A DNA stretch of 64,000 nucleotides from Linnemannia schmuckeri (Eukaryota > Mortierellomycota > Mortierellomycetes > Mortierellales > Mortierellaceae). A model generated the notes under the pieces. It made no database searches. It saw only the letters and a program-made list of their open reading frames with translations, and was not told where the DNA came from. Positions 21,097 through 31,572 of the stretch are shown piece by piece; position 1 is the stretch's first letter; each line of letters starts with the position of its first letter. Location: contig JANATG010000002.1 in the NCBI GenBank assembly GCA_029449235.1, forward strand, positions 1,984,001 through 2,048,000. The letters run 5' to 3'. The translations under genes and the position numbers were made by a program.

Positions 21097-22865
21097 TGTC
21101 GTTTGCTGTTGTTGTTATGTGGGGAAGGGGAGGGAATTCAATGGATTACTGGGTATATGTGAATGCGTATGAGTATCAGCAAGAGGGAAAGTGTGGTGAG
21201 GATGTTGGTCGTAGAGAAGAGGTGTGAGTAGGCAAAAGAGAGGAAAAAGGAAGAGACAAAGAGTGCGAAGGATGCGCTGCAGAGGACAAGGAAGAATAAT
21301 GATGCAAGGCGAAAACTTTAAAAAAAGGAGCAGAAGGAAGTTATTTGAGAGTGGCAATGATGATTGCTGGGAAGGAAGACGAATCCAGGGACACTTTATA
21401 TACTGTTTTCTTCTCTTGTATGAGACAAAAAGTGCGCTACTTTGTTCGTCTTTCTCGCATTGTGCGCCATAATGCAAAAGTTTCGATCGCCGTTGCGCGA
21501 GCGGGTGACGAGTCCCGTTTTTCCCTTGTCCTTGTCAAAGCGTCAATTACATGTCGACGACGACTACGATAGTAGGTCAAACTCGATCATGAAGAAAAAC
21601 AAGAAGGAGGCGAGACGGGTGGCGCAAGAATGTAAATAGAAAAAAAAGAAGAGAAAAAAAGAAAAAAAAGAAAAGAGAAAAAGAACAACAAGAGAAGAAA
21701 GGGAAAGGGAAAGAAGTATAGCCGCTCGTATGTGATCAGTCGTTGTTGCGACGAATGCTTATTTTTCATGCTGTCTGACCCTTCCATTCTTTCTTCTTGC
21801 CTTTGTCTTTTTTTATCCTGGCCAGTCGCAATCAAGGAGATGATCGTCATAATCGTTTTGTCTCATTGTCCTGGAAAAATAATTTCAAGCCCTACCCTAT
21901 CCTGCTCTGCTCTTTAGTTCTACCCTTCTTTCTCTGCTTTGCCTGCACTGCCTCGTCTCTCTATCTGTCAAATCCCTCCACACCCCTTTTTCTTGATTTC
22001 TCTGCTTCACCAATTGCCCTAGTGCCGTACACATACAAAGAAACAAAAAAAGCGCACATATTATCGCAGCATTCGCGATCGACTTTTGGCCGTTGCCAGT
22101 CACCTATCTGCTCACGCTTCTCTCGATGAATTCTTTTTTGTTCGCGAAGGTCTACTCGCTTACTTTTGTTCCCCTTTCATTGCTGCCACCTAGCGTTAAC
22201 CTACGAAGCACGCCCGCAGTGAACTGTTCCTGCTTCTTTTCGAGATCGCACCTGTCCAGACGCACGCACACCAATATACCTCGAGACTCTTTGCCAGTTT
22301 CATCCATGAAGACCGTGTGCCTCCAGCCGAAGATCGTTCTCTCCATCACCCGCTTTGCGCTTATAACTGTTGCTGTTGATCTATATTTGATCCTGTTTTG
22401 TTGATGCTAGTGGTTAGGCTCGTACTCACTGATTAGCACGCAAAAGTGTAAATTGTCCGAGAATACGCTTCAGCGCCTGAAAGTCATGTCTTTGATGACC
22501 TTGTCCAGAAGGATCGTTGTTGATTTGTACTGTCGTCCACTGTCTCCAGGTGGGACCTAGTCGAAGCGATGGGTTAGTCGAACTTGTCTGAGACGAGTTG
22601 TTCTGTCATATTTATTTGCCACTAAGTCGTTTTTAAGAGGTGGCGAGCGTACGTTTCTTTTGTGGCGGCTATTTCAGGAGGTGAATGCCAATAATCCCAT
22701 AATTCTCTCATTGGCCGCCATTATTGTGGGAAATAAGCATCTAGAAAGGTGGGCAATAAGGCGGTGACACTTTTAAGCTCGCGTTTCCCCTAGCCAACCT
22801 TTTCTCTACTCTTGCCAATTTCAGCATTCCTTTCTTCCAGCCCCAAAAACGCATGATTCATCACC
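21097..22865. other. Intergenic stretch of about 1.8 kb upstream of the XPG-Fanzor gene
   Basis: No gene supported. A/G-rich block at about 21640-21720. The last 250 bases hold CCAAT-like boxes (GCCAATAATCC near 22688, and ATTGG near 22710) and probably the promoter of the downstream gene. I searched by eye for terminal inverted repeats shared with 27282-27600 and found none convincing. Confidence 0.5.
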
Positions 22866-23643
22866 ATAGGACTCGTCGAATGGTATCCTTTCATTCGCAG
22901 GAAGGGCTACAATCCCGTTTCATTCTACCTCTCAGTCCTCGCATCGCTCACAACCGGAACACGCCGCTTCGACATCATGGCTAACTGTTACCGCGTCATT
23001 CAAGATGCATACTCCAAGAAATCCGACGAGGAAGCACACAGGATTCTGGAGAAGGATATTGAGCGGTTCGGAAACATACTCAACATGATTCTATACATCG
23101 ACGGTCCACAGGCGGTGGAGAAAGCCGGCATGGCCAAGGCACGAGAAGAAACGCGGCACAAGGCCCTGGACCGGACGGAGAAGAGCATCAACACCTTCGA
23201 AGAACGGCTAAATAATGGCATGAGAATCCGGAAGCGGCATTTTACCGACATCAAGGCTGGACTTCCCTCGTTTTACTGGTCATTGGCGAGTCGCTTGGAA
23301 TTTGCCAAGTACATGGAGAATCGCGGATGGACGGTCGTCATTTGCACCACCGAAGCCGATGTTGCCATAGCCCGGGACGCTCAGCCTAATGACATCATTA
23401 TTTCCAAGGACAGCGATATGCTGGCGTATCGATCGGTTGTAATCCTCTGGCGTCCCGTGTCCAACAATCTTATCCTCGTATACAAGATCCCTGATATCCT
23501 CGCAACTCTGGGCATCTCTCGGACCCAGCTGACGGCTCTCGCTGTAGTTTCGAGGAATGACTATCAAAGGAATATCTACTCGCTGGGACCAGCCATTAAC
23601 TTCAGCATCATCAAGGAGATTGGGCCAAGGCCAGTTAATGTTT
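22866..23643 (+). other. XPG/FEN1-like nuclease module of the fusion gene
   Basis: Counting the ATA codon as residue 1, acidic residues sit at D36 (RRFDIM), D79 (LYIDG), E163 and D165 (CTTEADVA), D182 and D184 (SKDSDML) and D232 (RNDYQRNI). Human FEN1 uses D34, D86, E158, E160, D179, D181 and D233 for metal binding, so spacing and order match almost residue for residue. The sequence from residue 218 on (SRTQLTALAVVSRNDY...SLGPAINFSIIKEIG) matches the helix-two-turn-helix element of FEN1. Use of the ATG at 22977 would remove D36 and so one catalytic ligand. Expected activity is structure-specific DNA flap cleavage, by family knowledge. Confidence 0.8.
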
Positions 23644-25331
23644 GTTGAAAATGAATTGCAATTTAATCTGGCATTCTCTGCAAAAATACTATTGTACAAA
23701 TTGAAAGCTAACTTTGATTAGCTTTTCTTTTCAAATAGACGCCCAAGAGATAGTAGCTGCTTATCTCGCCCACGGTCAAGTCGTGGTGAAGAACGCTGAG
23801 AAGGAGACTTTCCAGAACTCTATCCGGGTGTTCGTTCTTTTACAACAAGAATGTGTCGAGCCTTTGGTCCAAGAGTCGCAAACCCAGCAGCTCTTTCGTG
23901 TATTACAGGACAGATTCAAGGAACTTTGTATCAAGCATGAGTCTTTGAAAGATATCCGAGTAGCAGCAGCCAAGGAGAGGTAATTATACCATGTATTATT
24001 GAAGAGCTCTGTACTTTGTGGAGAATTATTTGCAAAGTGCATTTCTCAACATTTCAATATGATTGGTTTTTAAATAGAACCAAGGACGACGTTGTGCGGT
24101 TACCATCACCAAAGACTTACAACCGGTACAGAACAGTCGAGTCACCCAAAGTTGTCTCCAAGACCAACACTACTACCCCATCGCCACAATCCGCTCTGAT
24201 TCCCGGACCTTCGCAACAGAGCTCCTCGCTGGCATCTAACCCGAATACAGATGGGCATCCTCCATTGACCCGGACGCGAATTCCGAGGCATCGAGGTCGG
24301 TTCTCGTTCAAAGAGAGAACGCGCCAGATTGTTCATGGCCCACCTCCCAAGGCCAAACAGTTCAAGCTCAAGTTCTACCGGGAGCCGGCGCAGACCAACA
24401 GTGTTTCGATCAAAAAGTCCAAACCGAAGGGCGACAGAGACTCATCTGGACTGCAGAAGAAATCGCTAGCAGATCTCGACAAGAATGGTCTCATGCGGTC
24501 GATGAACTGGCACCACCCAACGTCTTCTTTGGAGATTGGTACAGTGCGTGCGAACGTCAGACGTGTGGTGATGGACGGAGTTGCCGGTACTGACGCTCTT
24601 ACTGAGGAGCAGCAGGAGGTAGTCGATTGTTTGCAGGAGACCCCACGGCTGGCTGCGGGCGTGAAGCGTGAGGCTCAGCGTCTTATTGGCCATTTCGTGG
24701 AAATGCTGAAGGATCGCATGGACAAGATGGAGGAGGAGCGAAGGATTATGTTAGAGTCAATGACGCCACCCCAAACGACGACCGAGTCGTATCGACTTCA
24801 GTGCAGGAAGGACTTTATCACAGAGGCGGAGCGGGAGATACTGTTGTCAATTTGCGAGCGTGTCAAGCCTACGGATCTCGATAAGGATGAGGAGGATGCC
24901 GGAGGCAACACGGAGAGCAACAACTCCGATGTCGCGAACAGGCAGGACAGGGAGTTCGGCTTCCTAAGCTCTTTCCTGATATATCTCTATTCAGGAAACT
25001 ACCCGAAGGAAAACTCCAAGGCAGGCGGTATTGCTACTCAGCTTATTGTCTGGTTGGTGAAGGACGGGATACATGATCTAGTTCGAGCGCGCAAGGAACT
25101 TCGGGAAGCCGCGCCATTCACACCGACATATTTGGTCCGATCTGTATCTGGTCAGGTGGCTGCCGAGTTGAGACGAATGTATGGGCATGGGAGCCATGAT
25201 CTCCACGATAAGGTATGGGTTGGAGTATCTTTGGCTAACTTAGATGTGCTGTTATGCTTTAACTGTACAAGAAAAAATATCGCGAACATTATTTAATTTA
25301 TTATGTTCTTTTCTTATTTTTTCTTGCATAG

Positions 25332-27281
25332 CTCAAGGTAATGAAGGACAAGGGCATCATACGAGGAGATGCCGACATTCAGATTCGATCAGATGTTTCC
25401 GCAGTCGAGAACTTCCTTTATTTGAACAAACTCACGGGAAACAGCCGTCGGATTGTACCCCTTACCTCCTCACAGCAACCTTTCGTATCGTTCTCGGAGG
25501 GGAGATTGCGGCTTTTTTCTGGAAGCGTGCATCGTTGAAGGAAAGATTGGTGCGGTTGGGCGAGTTGGATAACTCGACCATCACCTCAGTGAACGATCTT
25601 GACACATGGATAGCAGGAAAAGAGCCCGGTTTTATCAGCAAGAACTTTGTTGCCGACGTCGCCCCTCAAGGTCTTACAAGTCGACAGCGGAAGGAAGCTG
25701 GTTATCGAGCTGCAGTCAAGCCGTGGTCCTTGGATCAAATCCGGAATCACTTGGCGGATGTCCAGAATGAATGGCTCGACCTCACTACCTATGCCATGAA
25801 GGAATATGTCCTCCGAGGCTCCTTAAAGACCGACGGATTCAGGATACAGTTGCTAGCATTCAAGCTTCGAGAGCTTCAGGATGTTCGATATCGCCGTATC
25901 GCAGAGGACAGACTGCCCTCAAGATTGACTTCGACTGTCGGCGGAGTTGATTACTTCCTACCCGAGATCAGGAATGTCATTACCTGCAAGGACGACGTCG
26001 CTAAATATTGGCCAGGAGTTCAACCCGAGAAGATCAAGACGTTGACTTTGGACGGCGGGAAGGCGTGTGTCGTTGGCGCCTTTGCAGATATTCCGGACGA
26101 CTCGTTCAGGACTGAAAAAGGCAAGGAGGTCGACAGAGTAACTTCAAGCATGGAAGGAATCGTTGCTACCTCTGTGGAATCGACAGCACCGTCGACATCT
26201 TCAGTCTCTCTTCCTATTCCCATCTCGGCTTCAACCTCAGATCAACAGACAACAACCTCGCCTCTGGTGTCGACAAGGACGGTGTTTCACAATCTGGCGG
26301 TGAAACAAAAGGCGGTGTATCAACCAACATTCCGCTTCCGTCGGTGGCTGGAGGGCGAGAAGCAGACTTTGCTGGATGGGGGTGGGGAGCAGCGAACGAT
26401 AGCAGAAATTGAGACTGGACTTCCACCTTTGAAGGGCGAGAAGGCGAGTGTGATCAACTACACTGCAGAGCTGAGGCGAGTCGAGGAGAGACTATTGGAG
26501 TTCTATGCGGGCCGAGATCAGCTGTACAAACGCCACAAGTGGGACATGGAGCGTGCCCATCAGTATGAGTATCAATTGCTTGCCGACCGCCTCCTTGGTA
26601 TCGTTGGGGGAAGTATTGGGCGTCGACATGATCCAGCAGACCCTGTCTTGATTGGAGTAGGACTGGGCAAATTCTCGATCAAGAGTGGACTCTCCTCTCT
26701 CGACTCCACTTTCCTATCTTATTTTGTGCAGAAGGTAACTACTGATTCAGGAAAATCATTAAGGATTGATACCTGCAAATACTTGTTGTCCGCGAAACAA
26801 ACAAAAATAATTAATATGATTGCCCGTTCCTTCAAATTAGGCGCGGTCGTTGGGTTACCTGGTCGTTGGACTCAATGAATACTACACGAGCAAGAAATGT
26901 CCTCATTGTGGGCTCTTCGTTGCCCAGGTCACTCTCCGCCGTTTCTTTTGCCCAACGTGCCATGTATATCACCACCGTGATGTTATGGCGGCGGAGAACA
27001 TGACCAACCTTGTGCGAGGATATCTTGAGAAGCACCAGCGTCCAGAGTATCTCCAGCCTGTAGCCCCGGACGGATCTCTTCCATGGATGGCTAGTGCCGG
27101 CGCAGGATCGAGTACACTCTCAAACACAACCCCTGGAAGCGGCAGTAGAGGGAGCACAACGAGTCGAAAACGACCTGCTTCTACCTCAAGTACCACGGAT
27201 GAAACCCAAGGCCGACCAAAGAGGTCTGCCATTGCCTCCAGTTCCAGCCCGGCGGGCGGTGGAAAGAGTGCGCGGAAGTAG
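25332..27281 (+). other. Fanzor/TnpB-like RuvC plus zinc-ribbon module of the fusion gene
   Basis: RuvC-I Asp is at 26051 (LTLDGGKACVVGA). A VGLGKFS stretch (about 26658) stands where many TnpBs have the RuvC-II region but lacks a Glu. The likely catalytic Glu is instead at 26877, in GLNEYYTSKKC just before the zinc ribbon, as described for Fanzors with a rearranged RuvC-II residue. The zinc ribbon is CPHC (26898-26909) and CPTC (26949-26960). RuvC-III Asp is at 26979 in HHRDVMAAENM. This Glu-ribbon-RDxxAAxN block is the hallmark of the OrfB_Zn_ribbon/Fanzor family. An intron (26735-26840) separates RuvC-I from the Glu. Family members are RNA-guided DNA endonucleases; no guide RNA was identified here. 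Confidence 0.8.
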
Positions 27282-27733
27282 TCTAGTTTTCGATATTCGT
27301 GTGTTGGTTCGCCCACACACATTAGTGCGGGTAGGAGCGCAGTGGATACTATAATGAGTTACTTCGGTGACGTAATTTTGGCGCCTAATGTCCTCCAGCC
27401 CACCTCGCAGCCCAGGTCGACGTTACCCCTGTCTTGTGCGTGTGCGAAGAGGGAGAGAGGAGAAAGGGAAGAGAGGAGCGAGAAAACTTACAGGCGATTT
27501 TTTTTGTCCTTTTTCTTCTTTGCATCTCCTTCACACCCTTCCCTCTCCCTCTCTCTACTCTGACTGAACTAATAACAAATCTCACTTTCCTTACTTTTGT
27601 TATCTTCCTTGGTCAACAACACTCTCTACAACGCCCACACTCACACCCACACTCTAGGTACAACTCACTCAAAGCGAGGCACCAGGGCGTGGAAAAATAG
27701 TCGACAATTGCACGCGTCGACTCTCTCTCTTTT

Positions 27734-27771
<38 letters not shown>

Positions 27772-27942
27772 CAACAAAAAAAAAATATAGACGAGCTGAG
27801 CGCAAGAGAGACACATACCATGACCAATGCCAACACGAAGCAAGGATAGCATATACTCGTTCTGTGAAAGGCGCTGACCTTCGCTGTCTCCATCACCTTC
27901 CTCACGTCTAGCAGCTTATACCCTCTCTCATAACAACCCGCA
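27282..27942. other. Intergenic stretch, 3' of XPG-Fanzor and promoter of VMA1
   Basis: About 660 bases. It holds a (GT)n dinucleotide repeat at 27736-27769 and pyrimidine-rich sequence at 27490-27560 that fits a fungal promoter for VMA1. No gene or terminal repeat recognised. Confidence 0.55.
27736..27769. repeat. (GT)n dinucleotide repeat
   Basis: About 16 uninterrupted GT units in the VMA1 upstream region, about 170 bases before its start codon. Confidence 0.95.
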
Positions 27943-30900
27943 ATGGTAAAATAGAACGATTTTTTTTTTTTTTTTGGTTGTGTGTGTGTGTTGAATGCAC
28001 ATATGACGGCGGCGTCACATGCAGACCCTTTTTTTCCCCTGACCTCGCATCTGACCTCAAGCCTGACCTGACCTTTTTCCTTTCCTTTTTACGCAACTTA
28101 TGCATGCTACTACTACTACCACCACCTACCAACTACTGAACTACTTAGGCTGGAGCTTTGAGCAACGCGAAGAAAAACCTCATCAGAATCTCTGACCACG
28201 AGAGCGAGAAGGACTTTGGATACGTCTATGGTGTCTCTGGTCCTGGTATGCGCAATCCCCCTTTCTCTATCGCTTGCTTGACCCTATTTTTTTTTTTTTT
28301 TTTTTTTTTCGCTTTCTTCGGGCTAATTTATCTCGCCGTGACAGCATGATTGCTTAGACCAGTCCATATGATCAAAAAGTAGCTACCTAAGAAAAAATCG
28401 ATACTCATAACCTACTTGCCATCTACTTTCTGCTTGATAACAATGCAAAATAGTCGTCGTCGCTGATAACATGAACGGTGCTGCCATGTACGAGTTGGTA
28501 AGTAATCAAGGAGTCGATATTCGCACGAATGCATCAGACCTTGACGCAAGGATACCAACTTGATATCAGATCAAAAAACGCTTTCCCAATGCTTTCTTTT
28601 GTTCCATTCTACAATTCTGCTCACACTGCGATTCTGTCATGCTGTTTTGTATGTGTGCCATTGTGTTTTATCGAAACATAGGTCCGTGTCGGTCACGACG
28701 AGCTGGTCGGAGAGGTCATTCGTATCGATGGACATAAGGCTACCATCCAGGTTTACGAGGAGACTTGTGCGTGACGTTTTATATTTTCCCTTCACAAGAG
28801 CGGCCTTTTTTTATACTTTTTTTTTGTGATCTGGTAATGACTGACTATCAGCGAGGCAACCACTCAGGACATCATTTACTCATATTTACTGCGTCTCTTT
28901 CAACTTCTTCAATGGCGTCTTTTAGCCGGTTTGACTGTCGGTGATCCCGTTCTCCGTACTGGAAAGCCCTTGTCGGTTGAGTTGGGACCTGGTCTCATGG
29001 GCAACATTTACGATGGTATTCAGCGCCCCCTGAAGGTAGAGCAAGCGTGCAGAGATAAAAAGGATCGTGATTTAAATCATTGCCAACGTCAGTTTCTCGG
29101 CTGATTCGGCTTTGGAGTTGCTCATGGCTGACTTTTGTTCTACTTTTTCCTTGACATTTTTAGGCCATTAGCGATCAGTCCAACAGTATTTACATTCCTC
29201 GTGGTATCTCCACCGTCGCTTTGGACAAAAAAGTCTCCTGGGACTTTGTTCCCCAGAACTTCAAGGTATAATGGCATTATTGCAATGGAACATATTCACG
29301 TTTGAGGAAAGGAAACGGCATACTCACATGCTCCGAACTCAATTGTAATATCTAGGTCGGCGACCACATTACTGGAGGCGATGCTTATGGTGCTATCTAT
29401 GAGAACAGCTTGGTCACCAACCATTTGATCACCCTTCCTCCTCGTGCTCGGGGAACCATCACCTATATTGCCGAGAAGGGCTCTTACACTTTGGAGGACA
29501 AGGTTCTGGAGATCGAGTTCAACGGCGAGAAGCAAGAGTTCACCATGATGCACATGTGGCCCGTCCGTTCGCCCCGCCCTGTTGCTGAGAAGTTAGTCGG
29601 TGACTATCCTCTTTTGACCGGTCAGCGTGTCTTGGATGCCTTGTTCCCGTAAGTGCTTGGTTTTTACGCGCAGAGTCACTTGGCGTTATTGATCGCCAAG
29701 GTTCGAAGTGCCGTAACTAATTACTATCATTTTCGTTTACATCTGACAGTTGTGTCCAGGGTGGTACCACTGCCATTCCCGGAGCTTTCGGATGCGGAAA
29801 GACTGTTATTTCCCAGTCTTTGTCCAAGTATTCCAACTCGGACATCATTATCTACGTCGGATGGTACGTGTTGTCTAATACTCAACATTCAAAGAAGGCA
29901 AATGGAACACGTTTCAGGACTGTGTCAAGTCAGAATTGCTACTCATCAACGTTATATCACTTATGTCAAACAAAATAGCGGTGAGCGTGGAAATGAGATG
30001 GCTGAGGTCTTGATGGATTTCCCCGAGTTGTCGATCCAGGTCGGTGATCGCCAAGAGTCCATTATGAAGAGAACCACCTTGGTTGCCAACACCTCCAACA
30101 TGCCTGTCGCTGCTCGTGAGGCTTCGATTTACACTGGTATTACCCTCTCGGAGTATTTCCGTGATCAAGGCAAGAACGTTGCCATGATGGCCGATTCTAC
30201 CTCTCGTTGGGCTGAGGCTCTTCGTGAGATTTCTGGTCGTCTCGCTGAGATGCCCGCCGATTCCGGTTACCCAGCCTACTTGGGAGCCCGTCTTGCCTCC
30301 TTCTACGAGCGTGCCGGAAAGGTTGTCTGCTTGGGTAACCCCAAGCGCGAGGGTTCTGTCTCTGTCGTCGGCGCTGTCTCCCCTCCCGGAGGAGATTTCG
30401 CTGATCCCGTCACCCAGTCGACTTTGGGTATTGTCCAGGTCTTCTGGGGTTTGGATAAGAAGCTTGCCCAGCGTAAGCACTTCCCCTCGGTCAACTGGTC
30501 GGCATCGTACTCCAAGTATACCAACGTCTTGGCTGGGTTCTATGAAAAGGAGGATCCCGAGTTCATCTCTCTCCGTAACAAGACACGTGAGATCTTGCAG
30601 GAGGAGCAGGACTTGTCTGAGATTGTCCAGTTGGTCGGAAAGTCTGCCTTGGCGGAAAAAGACAAAATTGTGTTGGAGGTTGCCAAGTTGATCAACGACG
30701 ATTTCTTGCAGCAAAACGGATACTCCAACTATGATCGTTACTGCCCCTTCTACAAGACCGTCTGGATGTTGCGCAACATGTTGTTCTTCTATGACCAGGC
30801 TGTCCATACTGTTGAGTCGTCGCAGAACATCACCTGGGCTAGGATCAGAGATTCGCTCGGAGACTTGATCTACAAGCTCAGCTCCATGAAGTTCGAGGAT

Positions 30901-31132
30901 CCCGATGATGGAGAGCAGGTCCTTCGCGAGAAGTACTCTAACCTCTACAAGGAGATCGAGGATAAGTTCAGGTATGTTCATCAGTTGACAATTGACAATC
31001 TTGGCGATTTTATGACAGAAGGCATTTTTTTTTTTTTTTTTTTTTTGCGTATTTTTTTTTTTGCTCTAGACTAACATTGTTATCATCACTGTCAATATTG
31101 TCAACAATAGGACGTTCTTGGACTCGAACTAA
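27943..31132 (+). CDS. VMA1: V-type proton ATPase catalytic subunit A
   Basis: Catalytic ATP-hydrolysing subunit of the V1 sector, which acidifies vacuoles and other compartments. Ten exons: 27943-27945, 28149-28245, 28454-28497, 28682-28766, 28926-29035, 29164-29265, 29356-29648, 29750-29863, 29979-30971 and 31111-31132, giving 620 residues, the family's normal size. Exon 1 is only the ATG. Landmarks: MAGALSNAKKN start, Walker A GAFGCGKT, CGERGNEM, NTSNMPVAAREAS, MADSTSRWAEALREISGRL and the end FRTFLDSN. All phases agree. No intein is present; an intron lies instead at YVG|CGERGNE, where yeast VMA1 carries its intein. Introns contain long poly(T) tracts (28293-28310, 31026-31046). It converges with INTS7 downstream. 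Confidence 0.97.
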
Positions 31133-31572
31133 GCGACACATACAAGAGTAATATAACAGCAAAACGACAGAGACAGGACGGACGTTGCAGCATTACATTT
31201 CCCTTCTTTTTTTTCTTCGAAATGTTCGTCCAGAGGCGCCCAAGACTGAGTGGTTGTTTTTATTTACATGTTTGAAGAACAGACAAAAAAAATAAAAAGC
31301 AAAAGAAACAAAAAACAATAACGATGAATGGGTGAGCTGGATTATTTGCTTTTTTTTCGCCCGCTTTTTCATTCTTGTTGAAAGTTCGGTAAGCAGAAAG
31401 TGCACGGTGTTATTATGGTTGGGCTGAGAGGGTAGCATTGCGAGAGACAAAGAACATCTGTGGAATAGGGACCGGGAACGAGATGAATTGTACGATCAGT
31501 TGCTGAACCAGCGACAACGACATCTATTTCGCAAAATATCATAAATAAAAGCAGCAGAGGGTCAATGTCTCC
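31133..31572. other. Intergenic stretch between convergent VMA1 and INTS7
   Basis: About 440 bases of A/T-rich 3' flanking sequence for both genes. No gene seen. Confidence 0.6.

Larger units (their letters stand above)
22866..27281 (+). pseudogene. FEN1/XPG-like nuclease fused to Fanzor/TnpB-like RuvC nuclease, probably decayed copy
   Basis: One spliced gene encoding about 1,330 residues, two nuclease modules in one chain. Exons: 22866-23643, 23739-23979, 24078-25212, 25332-26734 and 26841-27281. The later three joins are clean GT-AG and agree in phase. The first donor is weak (T|GTTGAA, the only GT that keeps frame), although its acceptor has a CTAAC branch-like site. Residues 1-240 form the XPG/FEN1 part. 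Exon 3 (about 378 residues) holds a basic, Ser/Pro-rich linker and a helical region I do not recognise. Exons 4-5 end in the RuvC and zinc-ribbon module and a basic tail with NLS-like RKRP and RPKR. Two faults: the expected initiator at 22866 is ATA in a CACC context, next in-frame ATG at 22977; and exon 4 changes frame at a G run (25500-25503). It could be a pseudogene, a non-AUG-initiated gene, or carry assembly errors. Family placement of both modules is strong. Confidence 0.78.

Noticed and set aside
22688..22760. Possible terminal inverted repeat near GCCAATAATCCC and CCATTATTGTGGG
   Set aside because: The two arms match poorly and both lie on the same side of the gene; no partner found downstream of 27281.
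29914..30981. Minus-strand frame of 355 codons
   Set aside because: Antisense shadow of VMA1 exon 9, which has unmistakable V-ATPase sequence.
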